Of a stretch of 64,000 nucleotides of DNA, positions 9,117-17,748 are shown in pieces. The number at the start of each line of letters is the position of its first letter. Position 1 is the first letter of the stretch. The stretch is from assembly GCF_003019255.1 (NCBI RefSeq), contig NZ_CP027846.1, positions 62,001 to 126,000 of the forward strand, in the 5' to 3' direction. The notes under the pieces were generated by a model that was not told the origin of the DNA, searched no databases, and worked only from the letters and a program-made list of their open reading frames with translations. The position numbers and the translations under genes are program-made. Source of the DNA: Staphylococcus kloosii. GTDB lineage: Bacteria; Bacillota; Bacilli; Staphylococcales; Staphylococcaceae.

Positions 9117-9172
9117 ATTATACAACTTTAATTTTGACATTAGTGTATTATTTATATGACATTATCATTACA
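9117..9172 (-). promoter_or_regulatory. sle1 promoter with candidate WalR box
   Basis: On the minus strand, TGTAAT-GATAA-TGTCAT (9156-9172) matches the WalR direct repeat TGTWAH-N5-TGTWAH in 11 of 12 fixed positions. A good -10 box TATAAT lies at 9117-9122, but no recognisable -35 box is present. This suits an activator-dependent promoter, with the site centred about 54 bp upstream of the expected start. WalKR control of sle1 is known in S. aureus. Confidence 0.65.
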
Positions 9173-9300
9173 ATGGTTTGCAAAGTTAAAAAAATAATTT
9201 CTTTTTTTATTGTGTTAAACAATTTTATACTTATTCGCAATTAGTCCTATTGTATAACTATAATGCGTGTTTACATTAGGGACTTAATTAAATACATAAA

Positions 9301-9326
9301 AAGAGCGAAGGGTAACCCTCCACTCT
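9301..9326 (-). terminator. Terminator of metNIQ
   Basis: On the minus strand AAGAGTGGAGGGT pairs with ACCCTTCGCTCTT (with two G-U pairs), followed by TTTTTATG. It begins 9 nt after the metQ stop codon. Confidence 0.8.
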
Positions 9327-9335
9327 TAATACATA

Positions 9336-10175
9336 TTATTTTGCTAATCTCTGTTCAATTTCTTTGATTTCTTGTTGAGATAAGTCGACTGATTTTTCGC
9401 CATCTTTCGTATCTTCTTTAAGTGCTTTTTGTGCTTCTTTAGAATGATATAACTTAATTATTTCTTTATACGTTTTGTTATCTTTATCCTTATCATTTAT
9501 GGCGATTACGTTTATATATGGTTCAACAGCTTTAGAAGTTGTTTTCTCTTGGAATAATGGGTCTTTTTTCGGATTCAATCCTGCTTTTGATGCCACACCA
9601 TTATTAATTACTGATAAATCCACATCAGACAACGCACGCGCCGTTTGTTGCGCATCTACTGCTTTTATTTTCAAATTCTTTGGATTGTCTTTTATATCTT
9701 TAATTGAACCTGTTAAACCGAAATCTTTGTCTAATTTTATCAACCCAGCAGTTTCTAATAATTTCAATGATCGCGCTTGGTTAGATACATCATTAGGTAC
9801 TATAACTTTAGCACCATTTTTCACTTTTTTAATATCTTTGATTTTATCAGAATAAATACCAAGTGGCGCTAGAACAGTTGTACTAGCAGCAGAAATCTTA
9901 GCATTTTTATGTGACTTTTTATATTCGTTTAAGAAAGCAAAATGTTGAAATGCATTCATATCAATATCCCCATCACTTAATGCTTTATTAGGCACATTAT
10001 AGTCAGAGAATTGCTTAATTTCTAAATCAATATCTTTATCTTTTGCTAATTCTTTTACTTTTTCCCATGCTTTAGTATCATTTGAAGCAACCCCTACAGT
10101 TACTTTTTCTTTCCCACCTGAACAAGCAGCTAAAACGATCAAGGCCGCGACTACTAAAAATAATAATTTCTTCAT
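9336..10175 (-). CDS. metQ: Methionine-binding lipoprotein of ABC transporter
   Basis: This 279-residue lipoprotein has signal peptide MKKLLFLVVAALIVLAAC, with lipidation at Cys18 (lipobox LAAC). The rest is the NlpA/MetQ solute-binding fold. The segment DGDIDMNAFQHFAFLNEY is typical of MetQ. It captures methionine outside the membrane and delivers it to MetNI. It is the last gene of metN-metI-metQ, 20 nt after metI. The synteny with Sle1 downstream supports the assignment. Confidence 0.93.
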   Translation of the reverse strand: MKKLLFLVVAALIVLAACSGGKEKVTVGVASNDTKAWEKVKELAKDKDIDLEIKQFSDYNVPNKALSDGDIDMNAFQHFAFLNEYKKSHKNAKISAASTTVLAPLGIYSDKIKDIKKVKNGAKVIVPNDVSNQARSLKLLETAGLIKLDKDFGLTGSIKDIKDNPKNLKIKAVDAQQTARALSDVDLSVINNGVASKAGLNPKKDPLFQEKTTSKAVEPYINVIAINDKDKDNKTYKEIIKLYHSKEAQKALKEDTKDGEKSVDLSQQEIKEIEQRLAK

Positions 10176-10195
10176 TACACATGTCCCCTTTGTAA

Positions 10196-10855
10196 TTAAT
10201 TTCTTCTGATTTTTTTAGATAAATAATTTCCTAACGACTGGATGATTTGTACAATGATAACCAACACAACTACTGTAATAATGATGACTAGTGTATCAAA
10301 ACGTTGGTAACCATAGACAAGCGCTAAATCACCAATACCACCGCCACCAACAGCGCCGGCCATGGCAGTACCGCCAATTAAACCAATGATTGCTGTAGTA
10401 ATGGCTAATATTAATGAACCCAGCGCTTCTGGCAATAAAAAATGCCAAATAATTTGCATAGGAGAAGCACCCATAGCTTTAGCCGCTTCTACAATTCCGT
10501 CATCTACTTCTAATAGAGAGTTTTCTACTAAACGTGCTATATAAGGTGCAACATATACCGTAAGCGGTACGATTGCTGCGGTTGTACCTATAGAAGTTCC
10601 CACTAATAACTTCGTAAAAGGCACGATTGCTATTAATAAAATGATAAAAGGTATAGATCTCAGAATATTGATGATTGGGTTTAAAATTTGATGTAGTACA
10701 GCGTTTGGCCAAACGCCATTTTTACGTGTAATAACAAGCAGTATACCTAATGGAATACCTATAATAGCACCGATTATTAAGGATACAGTCACCATATATA
10801 ACGTCTGATATAACGCTTCAAATAATTGACTGCTGTCGATACTTGATCCAAACAT
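10196..10855 (-). CDS. metI: Methionine ABC transporter permease
   Basis: This 219-residue permease has five or six membrane helices and the EAA-type coupling loop in EAAKAMGASPMQIIWHFLLP. The start ATG at 10853-10855 is preceded by GGAGGTG, which lies inside the last codons of metN. Only one base separates the metN stop from it, so the two are translationally coupled. It forms the membrane channel of the MetNIQ methionine importer. Confidence 0.93.
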   Translation of the reverse strand: MFGSSIDSSQLFEALYQTLYMVTVSLIIGAIIGIPLGILLVITRKNGVWPNAVLHQILNPIINILRSIPFIILLIAIVPFTKLLVGTSIGTTAAIVPLTVYVAPYIARLVENSLLEVDDGIVEAAKAMGASPMQIIWHFLLPEALGSLILAITTAIIGLIGGTAMAGAVGGGGIGDLALVYGYQRFDTLVIIITVVVLVIIVQIIQSLGNYLSKKIRRN

Positions 10856-10856
10856 A

Positions 10857-11882
10857 TTATTGCACCTCCTCGAATGATATTGCTTTAGTATCAAAGTATT
10901 GTTTAATACTTTGTTCATTAAAGTTATTATCTCGTTCTATTCTTAACCATAAATAGCACACTGTTTCATCTTGAATCGTAGACATTGATGAAAATAATAT
11001 ATTTACATTTAAATGATAATGTCGAGTAAGTTCATTAATAATAGGCTGATTAATTTGTGTAGCATCTAAAAACAACTTATAGTCTTGGTAATTATCGTCA
11101 TCTCGGTTATCAAAGGTTTGTTGTAGTTCTTTTGAAGGTTCTGTAGTGATAACTGTCGACACAAAGTTTTTCGTCGTCTGCGTTTGAGGATGACTGAAAA
11201 CTTGCTTAACGTCGCCTAGTTCAACCACACTACCATTTTCCATTACTGCTACCCTATTACATATTTTCTGTATTACGCCCATTTCATGTGTAATAATCAG
11301 TATTGTGACACCAAACGTCTTATTAACACGCTGTAATAAATCTAAAATTGAACTCGTTGTTGCTGGATCCAAAGCACTTGTAGCTTCGTCACATAGCAAT
11401 ATTTTAGGATTAGTGACCAATGCTCGAGCAATTGCTACACGTTGTTTTTGACCGCCTGATAATTCATCTGGGTACTGATCTTTTTTATCAGCTAAGCCAA
11501 CAAATTCTAGCATTTCTTCAACTTTTTGTTGTATTTCGCCTTTACTTTTCTTGCTTAAAATTAGTGGCATTGCCACATTTTTATAAACCGTTTTGGCATT
11601 TAACAAATTAAAATGTTGGAAAATCATGCCTATTTGTTTTTTTACAGAACGTAACTCTTGTTCTTTATATGTATCCAGTTCATGTCCGTCGACAATGACC
11701 TGTCCTTTTGTGGCTCTCTCCAATTGATTAACCAATCGAACGAGCGTACTTTTACCAGCGCCACTATAACCAATCACTCCAAATATGTCATTCTGTTCTA
11801 CAGTAAAAGACACATCTTTCAATGCATGTATGGTTTCTTTTTTCTTATGAAATGTCTTGTCAATATTGCGAAACTCAATCAA
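10857..11882 (-). CDS. metN: Methionine ABC transporter ATP-binding protein
   Basis: This 341-residue ATPase has Walker A GYSGAGKST, signature LSGGQKQRVAIARAL, Walker B ILLCDEATSALDP and H-loop His in IITHEMG. A C-terminal NIL regulatory domain (about residues 260-341) is typical of MetN and senses methionine. The TTG at 11880-11882 is chosen as start: GGAGG is well placed and the length becomes the canonical 341. It heads the operon. I found no SAM riboswitch or T-box: the promoter lies only about 40 bp upstream, leaving no room for one. Confidence 0.94.
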   Translation of the reverse strand: MIEFRNIDKTFHKKKETIHALKDVSFTVEQNDIFGVIGYSGAGKSTLVRLVNQLERATKGQVIVDGHELDTYKEQELRSVKKQIGMIFQHFNLLNAKTVYKNVAMPLILSKKSKGEIQQKVEEMLEFVGLADKKDQYPDELSGGQKQRVAIARALVTNPKILLCDEATSALDPATTSSILDLLQRVNKTFGVTILIITHEMGVIQKICNRVAVMENGSVVELGDVKQVFSHPQTQTTKNFVSTVITTEPSKELQQTFDNRDDDNYQDYKLFLDATQINQPIINELTRHYHLNVNILFSSMSTIQDETVCYLWLRIERDNNFNEQSIKQYFDTKAISFEEVQ

Positions 11883-11928
11883 CGCTAGCACCTCCATTAT
11901 TTCTTATTATCCTGATAAGATTATTTGA

Positions 11929-11957
11929 ATTATATGGCATTCATTATATAGCGTCAA
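11929..11957 (-). promoter_or_regulatory. SigA-type promoter of metNIQ
   Basis: On the minus strand, TTGACG (11952-11957) and TATAAT (11929-11934) are exactly 17 bp apart. The predicted leader is only about 40 nt, which excludes an S-box or T-box leader. Confidence 0.85.
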
Positions 11958-12042
11958 CATCATTTTCTGATTTTTTCGAATATTTATTTATTCTATTTAA
12001 TCCTTTGCTACTTATTTCCTTAATAATGAAATTCTACATAAA

Positions 12043-12074
12043 AACGGTTGGGTACTTTACAGCACCCAACCGTT
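12043..12074 (-). terminator. Terminator of the GNAT pair
   Basis: AACGGTTGGGT pairs perfectly with ACCCAACCGTT (11 bp, 10-nt loop), then TTTTATG on the minus strand. The stem overlaps the stop codon of the gene at 12073. Confidence 0.88.
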
Positions 12075-12540
12075 ATAAAGTTAGTTCCATAATTATTAAT
12101 GTCCCCTTTTTACCTGCCACTCGACGCCCACTATCTACAAATCCACCATTTTTATATAATTTTTGTGCGGCTTGATTTCTTTCATTTACTGCCAAAATAA
12201 TCGTTTCTATATCAGGATAGTTATGATGCATAAAATCGGGCAGCAACGCTAAGGAAGCTTTACCATAGCCTTTTCGTAAATGACGTAAATCAGTTGAATA
12301 TGAACGCATCAGACATGTTTGATGATTAGGAAAATATTCGCAATATTCATGGTCTTCTTGCAGACCAAAATAAGTAACGACTTCATTTTTATCATTCAAT
12401 AAGAGTATTGGATGATTATGATTATCTTGTTGTTTATGTATATTTTCTAAAGGAAACCCGGTAAATTGAAGTTGTGCTTCAGACAACTGATAATCTTCAA
12501 GTTGTTTGTAGAAAGGTTCACTATATTCTATAAGCTCCAT
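12073..12540 (-). CDS. GNAT family N-acetyltransferase
   Basis: This 155-residue GNAT protein has the acetyl-CoA motif LRHLRKGYGKASLALL and the downstream strand ETIILAVNERNQAAQKLYKN. A ribosome site TAGGGA precedes the ATG. It follows another GNAT gene by 7 nt on the same strand, so they form a pair, but the two are not close paralogues: the other is of the RimJ/RimL type. The substrate is unknown. Confidence 0.85.
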   Translation of the reverse strand: MELIEYSEPFYKQLEDYQLSEAQLQFTGFPLENIHKQQDNHNHPILLLNDKNEVVTYFGLQEDHEYCEYFPNHQTCLMRSYSTDLRHLRKGYGKASLALLPDFMHHNYPDIETIILAVNERNQAAQKLYKNGGFVDSGRRVAGKKGTLIIMELTL

Positions 12541-12547
12541 CGTATCC

Positions 12548-13108
12548 CTACTCTATCTTTAATATTTCATTCTGCCATTCTTCTTTTAAGATACCCATTT
12601 TTATCGCATCGTAATATTTACCATCTACTTGCCTTGCTTGCCTTATTCGACCTTCTTCAACCATACCAACTCGTTTAGCTAACTTAATCATACGAACATT
12701 CCCTGACCATGTTGATATTCCTAAGCGGTGCACAAAATTTTGACTAAATAAATAATCTATCCATTTCTGAAACACTTCCGTACCAATCCCACCTTGCCAA
12801 TATTGTGAATCATAAATAACAATCCCTATTTCTAACCAACTTGTTTCTTTTGATACCCAATAAGCAGCAACTGAACCTATACATTTATCATTTATAACAA
12901 TACCTAACATGCGTTCAACATTCTCATATATATAACGCTCTTTATAAATATTTTGTTTGAACTGATGCTTTGATAATGATTCTTCCTTAATATATGGTCC
13001 ATTCCATTTTTTTGCTGCTTGAAATTCTTCTAAATACTTCCAATAATATAAATCATCTAAAATTCTATCATCAATAGCACTTAATTTACCTTTTGAAAAA
13101 TTTAGCAT
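12548..13108 (-). CDS. RimJ/RimL-type GNAT acetyltransferase
   Basis: This 186-residue acetyltransferase is of the RimJ/RimL (ribosomal-protein or small-molecule) type. WLEIGIVIYDSQYWQGGIGT is the acetyl-CoA-binding region, and HRLGISTWSGNVRMIKLAKR the next conserved block. The start ATG has AAGGA upstream. It is the first gene of a two-gene unit with the GNAT gene at 12073. It may modify a drug, peptide or protein N terminus; the sequence does not tell which. Confidence 0.85.
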   Translation of the reverse strand: MLNFSKGKLSAIDDRILDDLYYWKYLEEFQAAKKWNGPYIKEESLSKHQFKQNIYKERYIYENVERMLGIVINDKCIGSVAAYWVSKETSWLEIGIVIYDSQYWQGGIGTEVFQKWIDYLFSQNFVHRLGISTWSGNVRMIKLAKRVGMVEEGRIRQARQVDGKYYDAIKMGILKEEWQNEILKIE

Positions 13109-13293
13109 TATTTTATTATCCTTTTCATTATGTAATTGTAATTAGTATAACTTAATAAATTAATAAGGAAAGTGATAAAAATCTTATTTATATACGGAGA
13201 TTTTCATCCCCGAATCAACAATGCTAACTACAGTTAAAATAGCTTGATATAAGCGCATCTTTAATTCAAACACCTACTACCAATAAAAAAATA

Positions 13294-13324
13294 GAGTCTG
13301 GAGATAACATAATATCCCAGACTC
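13294..13324 (-). terminator. Terminator of lipase / PSM-like peptide transcript
   Basis: GAGTCTGG pairs with CCAGACTC, extended inside by GATA/TATC. On the minus strand it is followed by TATTTTTTTATT. It starts 9 nt after the stop codon of the PSM-like peptide gene. The outer stem sequence is nearly the same as that of the terminator at 23882. Confidence 0.9.
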
Positions 13325-13333
13325 AAATTATAT

Positions 13334-13399
13334 TTACGAGAATAAAGTTGATAGCACTCTAAATAATGATCCTACTAATTCGATAAAATCTCCTGACAT
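13334..13399 (-). CDS. PSM-like amphipathic peptide (21 aa)
   Basis: This is a 22-codon reading frame with an excellent ribosome site (AGGAGG, 8 nt before the ATG at 13397-13399). The peptide begins MSGDFIELVG and ends LSTLFS. Placed on a helix, residues 5, 6, 9, 12, 13, 16, 19 and 20 (F, I, V, L, F, L, L, F) form one hydrophobic face, and D4, E7, S11, R14, S17/T18 and S21 a polar face. Short length, N-terminal Met, no signal peptide and strong amphipathicity are hallmarks of staphylococcal phenol-soluble modulins. It lies 36 nt behind the lipase gene on the same strand and just before the shared terminator. The family call is inference; expression is unproven. Confidence 0.6.
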   Translation of the reverse strand: MSGDFIELVGSLFRVLSTLFS

Positions 13400-13435
13400 A
13401 AGCTATTCCTCCTCATAATTAAATTAATTGATTCT

Positions 13436-15760
13436 TTAATTAGTTACTTGTTCGTCACGAACTAAATCTGCTGCTAAATCTTCCCAAAAGTCATGTAACT
13501 CTGATTGGCTATGTGTAAAGTCAGCACTGTCTTGTCCTACGAAATCAACGTGGTCCCAACCATGTTTAACTGGTGTTACTTGCCATACGCCTTTTTGAAC
13601 TTCATCAGTAGCGTCTGTGTAATCTTGATTAAATGGATGTTGTGAAGATATTACAGAGACTAAACCATCGTTGACACGCCAATCTTTATCTTTAGTTTTA
13701 CCAATGACATTACCCGTAATAGAGAATGGTAAGAATAAGTTTAAATCTCCTCTTTGTCTATCAAATAATGATGTATGTGTAGCTTCTCCAGTATATGTTT
13801 TATATACAATATTAGGATTTAACGATGTATTACGGTTTAATTCTGTAGCACCTTCAGTAGTTAAATCATAGAAACCATTGTCTTTAGTAGTCCAAACTTT
13901 ACTTGTTTCTTTAACTCTTTTTACGTAATCGTTAAATGATTCGTTTGGTCGTTGTTTTAGACCCCATTGATCCAAGCCAAAGTTAACGTTTGTAACTTTA
14001 TTGCTTCTTAAATTAACAAAATCATACACGATTTGACGAACTAACGTTTCATTTCCTAATTCATCTGCTGCAGGAGTACCATTATGAGGTGTGCCCAATG
14101 TAGTGATTGAAGACACCATGTTATCCTGTCCACCTTGGAATAGAGGTGAAATAGTACCACCATGTTCTTTTTGATAATCAATTTCTTCTTGGTTACCATT
14201 GCGTAGTAATTCTTCCAATTGTCTTACAGTTTGACCACCCATACTGTGACCAACTAAATGAACTTTTTGACCTGGTTGCCAATCTTTATACACACCTTCA
14301 TATGTCTTACCATAACGCTCGTGGCCATATTTGGCTGCATGTGCTGCACCATAGTCTACTTGTCCACCTTTAATATAATAATAAAGTTCTACTGCTCTAT
14401 CATAATTACTACTTAAGGCACCAATACTTGCTTCGTATGCTTTATAGCCATTCTTTTCAAGATCTTGTGTGATATCTAATTTGTCGCCACCCCAATAATG
14501 AGATAGAACTACAGGACTTTTGTCATCTGTGAAACCATTAAAACCATGTACTAAAATGATTGGATCTTGGTTTTTGTATTGTCCTTGCTTAGCACTTTTA
14601 CCAGGTTGATCAGATACGCTTTGAGACTCTTTTTGCGTTTCTTTATTATTAGTTGTAGCTACTGCATTATTTTTTAAGGATTTAATTCCTTCTGTAGGTG
14701 ATTTGCCGTCCTTATCTTTTTCAATATCTTTATCACCTAATTTTGCAACGTCATTGTAAGAGGCACTATCCTCTTTCGTACTACTTTGTTCGCCATTTTG
14801 ACTTTCTTCAGCGCTCGTAACTTTATTTTGGTCTGATTGCTCTTGTGGCTCTACTTGGCTGTTATCTGTAGTATTTTTATTAGCTTCAGTTTGTTCATTT
14901 GATTCATTTTTTGAGTCCTCTTTTAATTGAGAAGATTCTTTTTCTGAGTCATTTTTAGCGCTTTGATTATTTGCTTCAGATTTGTCCTCAGATGAAACAT
15001 CAGCATTTTGTGCTTTAGAGCTATTTTCCGTAGCTGCTTGTTCTGTATCTTTATTAGCTTGATCATCTTGTTTATCTTCACTTTGTGTCTGTTCATCAGA
15101 TTTTTGCTCACTCGCTTTTTGATCTGAATCGTCATCTTTATTTTGCGCTGTTGTATTTTGTTGTGATGCTTTTCCTTCATCATTATCTTTAGTTGCTTCA
15201 GATGCTTGTTGTTCAGTTACAGTAGTATCTTTTGTATTTGCTTGTTGTTCTTGAGTTTTATCTGTTTGAGATTGGCTTTGATCAGCTTTATTCTCTGTTT
15301 GGGCGTCTTTATCTTGTTCTTGTTGCTTTTGATTATCATTATTTTGTTCATTTTGTGTTTCTTTACTTTGTTGTTCAGATTGAGCTGCTTCATCATTTTT
15401 AGTATTTGTATCATCACTTGCTTTATCTTTATCAGCGTTAAGATTTTGATTATCATCTTTAGTTGCTGTAGTTTGAGTTTGATTTTGAGTTGAAGTTGCA
15501 TTTGACTCATCTTTCGAACTATCACTTGCTTGTTCGTTCTGTTGATCTTCACTAGCCTTAGTTTCCTGTTGACCTTGGTCAACTTTCTCTTGCTCTTTTT
15601 GACCCTTATCAACTATTCCAGAGTTATTACTCTGTTGTGATTGATCATTTTCCTCTGCATGTGTAGTCCCTGCACCTATAAAAAATAATGATGCAATAAC
15701 GATCGATGATACACCTACACTAAATTTTCTAATACTAAACTTTTGTCTATTTTCACGCAT
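13436..15760 (-). CDS. YSIRK-type secreted triacylglycerol lipase precursor
   Basis: This 774-residue extracellular lipase precursor resembles staphylococcal Geh/Lip. The signal peptide carries a YSIRK-G/S motif (FSIRKFSVGVSS) and ends near THAE. Residues about 35-385 are a long hydrophilic propeptide rich in Gln, Asn, Asp, Glu, Lys, Ser and Thr. The mature lipase begins around residue 390 (DPIILVHGFNGF). The catalytic Ser lies in GHSMGG (about residue 505), the Asp in RVNDGLVS and the His in GWDHVDFVG. There is no LPXTG, so it is released. The ATG at 15760 is chosen because GAGGTG is well spaced. A consensus catabolite-repression site lies upstream, and a PSM-like peptide gene follows in the same transcript. 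As I recall for S. aureus, a lipase gene also neighbours ica. Confidence 0.92.
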   Translation of the reverse strand: MRENRQKFSIRKFSVGVSSIVIASLFFIGAGTTHAEENDQSQQSNNSGIVDKGQKEQEKVDQGQQETKASEDQQNEQASDSSKDESNATSTQNQTQTTATKDDNQNLNADKDKASDDTNTKNDEAAQSEQQSKETQNEQNNDNQKQQEQDKDAQTENKADQSQSQTDKTQEQQANTKDTTVTEQQASEATKDNDEGKASQQNTTAQNKDDDSDQKASEQKSDEQTQSEDKQDDQANKDTEQAATENSSKAQNADVSSEDKSEANNQSAKNDSEKESSQLKEDSKNESNEQTEANKNTTDNSQVEPQEQSDQNKVTSAEESQNGEQSSTKEDSASYNDVAKLGDKDIEKDKDGKSPTEGIKSLKNNAVATTNNKETQKESQSVSDQPGKSAKQGQYKNQDPIILVHGFNGFTDDKSPVVLSHYWGGDKLDITQDLEKNGYKAYEASIGALSSNYDRAVELYYYIKGGQVDYGAAHAAKYGHERYGKTYEGVYKDWQPGQKVHLVGHSMGGQTVRQLEELLRNGNQEEIDYQKEHGGTISPLFQGGQDNMVSSITTLGTPHNGTPAADELGNETLVRQIVYDFVNLRSNKVTNVNFGLDQWGLKQRPNESFNDYVKRVKETSKVWTTKDNGFYDLTTEGATELNRNTSLNPNIVYKTYTGEATHTSLFDRQRGDLNLFLPFSITGNVIGKTKDKDWRVNDGLVSVISSQHPFNQDYTDATDEVQKGVWQVTPVKHGWDHVDFVGQDSADFTHSQSELHDFWEDLAADLVRDEQVTN

Positions 15761-15953
15761 ATTGGACACCTCTTCTAATATTTTTCGATACTATAAACAA
15801 CCTAATTAACTTACCAGAATTTTCCAAAAACTTATCTCAATAGCTTATCTTTGATTTCTTTCACATTCCTCCTTAAGATTCTAGTATTACTCAAAAACTT
15901 AAAATCTTATCAAGTATGTAATTACAAAAGCTGTATAGATTAAAGCGCTTATT

Positions 15954-15967
15954 TGTTAACGCTTACA
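15954..15967 (-). promoter_or_regulatory. Consensus cre (CcpA) site upstream of lipase gene
   Basis: On the minus strand TGTAAGCGTTAACA fits the cre consensus TGWAANCGNTNWCA at every position. It lies about 195 bp before the lipase start codon, within a 340-bp region that otherwise holds a long leader. Catabolite repression of the lipase is inferred. The same leader has a 10-codon frame (15832-15864, GTG start directly after AAGGAGG) that could be a leader peptide, but this is weak. Confidence 0.6.
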
Positions 15968-16101
15968 AGTGTGCGTAAAAAAAACTAAGTGTTAAATAAA
16001 CTTTCTTGAGTAAAATATATTAAAACTTTACTATATGTTTTTGTTATGGTCAATGGTTAAGTACAATATAATTACACTAAATTTAATTAAAACAAAGAAA
16101 A

Positions 16102-16128
16102 AGCTTTGCAAATTACCTTTGCAAAGCT
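16102..16128 (-). terminator. Terminator of the sodium symporter gene
   Basis: AGCTTTGCAAA pairs perfectly with TTTGCAAAGCT around a 5-nt loop. On the minus strand it is followed by TTTTTCTTTG. It lies 20 nt after the stop codon of the symporter gene. Confidence 0.9.
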
Positions 16129-16147
16129 AAATAGATAGTTTATATTG

Positions 16148-17476
16148 TTAAAAAAATTGTGCAATAAAAATGATGATAATAATTATAGGTAATACAAATT
16201 TTATTAATAAATACCAAGGTAAAAAGAATTTAAATCTATCATTACCAAAGAATTGTTTTAAGACATCGACTTTTAATAAGTATCCAACTACTAAAGTCGT
16301 TCCTAATGCACCTAATGGCATTAAAATATTTGAAACAAGAAAATCCATATTATCAAATATTGTTCCTGCTCCAAAGTGTATAAAACTTAAGCTGCTAAAT
16401 GACAACGTCGCTGGAATACTAAGCAAGAATACTAATATGCTTGCTACTATGGCTACTTTTTTACGCTTTGTATTATCATTTTTAGTGAAATTTGAAACAT
16501 TAAGTTCAAGCAATGATATTGATGATGTCAATGCTGCAAATAAGAATAATATTAAAAATATAAAATAAATAAACGTACCAAAAGACATTTGTTCAAAAAC
16601 ACTTGGCAACACTTTGAATAACAAACCTGGCCCTTCAGTTGGCTTATATCCAAATGCAGAGATGGCAGGGAAAATAGCTAATCCCGCTAAAACTGATACA
16701 AAAATGTTCATTATAACGATTGATATAGCAGACGTTTTTATCGTCATTTCTTTCGAGGCGTAACTTGCGTAAGTAATCATTCCTGTTGTACCTAAAGATA
16801 ACGTAAAGAATGATTGACCTAATGCAAACAATATACCTTTAATAGATATGTCTTCTAATCGAGGCTGTAATATATAGCGCACGCCCGACATTGCACCATG
16901 TAAAGAAAGTGATTTAATAACGATAACAATTAAACAAATAAACAATAAAGGCATCATAAATTTAGACGCTTTCTCAAGTCCCTGCTCAACACCTAACATT
17001 ACAATAATCATCGTTAATAGAATAAATACACCTTGCCCAAGAATAGTGAGCCATGGATTAGCAATGATGTGATCAAAATTTATTTTATTCAAGCTAGCAC
17101 TATTAAAACTAATTAATTGTATGAGCACTCTAAAAAGATAGATTATAATCCATCCACCAATGACACTATAAAAAGCAAATAAAATAAATACAGCTAAATT
17201 ACCATTCCATCCAATAATATTTAGCCATTTACGTGCTGTTAACTTTTCATATATTTTAGTTGTATAAGTTCTCCCCATTTTACCAACTGTAAATTCCATA
17301 ATTAATAGAGGTAACCCTACGAGTAGCGTAAATATTAAAAACATCAGTAAAAAGGCGCCGCCACCATATACGCCCGCCATGTATGGAAATTTCCACATTG
17401 CACCTAGTCCTATAGCAGAACCTGCACTGGCTAAAATAAACCCAGTCGATGTTTTCCATTGCGATTGATTTTTCAT
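16148..17476 (-). CDS. Sodium-dependent transporter (NSS/SNF family)
   Basis: This 442-residue protein has about 11 membrane helices and belongs to the neurotransmitter:sodium symporter family. The start of helix 1, FILASAGSAIGLGAMWKFPY, is the family signature that forms the sodium and substrate site. A conserved GQSFFTLSLG segment follows in helix 6. The length fits bacterial members such as MhsT and LeuT, which import amino acids. The ATG at 17476 has AAGGATG upstream. It stands alone between the lipase and icaR with its own terminator. The substrate is probably an amino acid, but this is not determined. Confidence 0.92.
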   Translation of the reverse strand: MKNQSQWKTSTGFILASAGSAIGLGAMWKFPYMAGVYGGGAFLLMFLIFTLLVGLPLLIMEFTVGKMGRTYTTKIYEKLTARKWLNIIGWNGNLAVFILFAFYSVIGGWIIIYLFRVLIQLISFNSASLNKINFDHIIANPWLTILGQGVFILLTMIIVMLGVEQGLEKASKFMMPLLFICLIVIVIKSLSLHGAMSGVRYILQPRLEDISIKGILFALGQSFFTLSLGTTGMITYASYASKEMTIKTSAISIVIMNIFVSVLAGLAIFPAISAFGYKPTEGPGLLFKVLPSVFEQMSFGTFIYFIFLILFLFAALTSSISLLELNVSNFTKNDNTKRKKVAIVASILVFLLSIPATLSFSSLSFIHFGAGTIFDNMDFLVSNILMPLGALGTTLVVGYLLKVDVLKQFFGNDRFKFFLPWYLLIKFVLPIIIIIIFIAQFF

Positions 17477-17584
17477 AATCGTCATCCTTCTAACTTTATT
17501 GCGTTAAAGCGTTCAATTAGCGCAGAAAATAATATACCATGTCTCGTAATGGAACTCAATAGAAACAAATTAATTCAAACAAAA

Positions 17585-17614
17585 AAACCTAGTTCTTAAT
17601 TAAGAACTAGGTTT
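17585..17614. terminator. Terminator of icaR (30-nt perfect palindrome)
   Basis: AAACCTAGTTCTTAA followed by its exact complement. It is downstream of icaR (minus strand), and T-rich on both sides. Confidence 0.88.
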
Positions 17615-17748
17615 ATTAAATTACGCACATCTTTTTATATTCTCAAGATAATTATTAATAGTCAAATTTTTATTTTTTCTTAATAGCATGCAATGAAAAT
17701 TTGTGTAATTTTTGTTACAAATATTTAGTTTTATTACAAAATATATAA

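Noticed and set aside
11898..12042. Search for a SAM riboswitch or T-box before metNIQ
   Set aside because: The promoter lies only about 40 nt before the start codon, and no aptamer core or specifier stem is present.
15206..15612. Long frames on both strands opposite or overlapping the lipase propeptide
   Set aside because: The propeptide is low-complexity, so other frames stay open by chance. The lipase frame has the signal peptide and catalytic domain.
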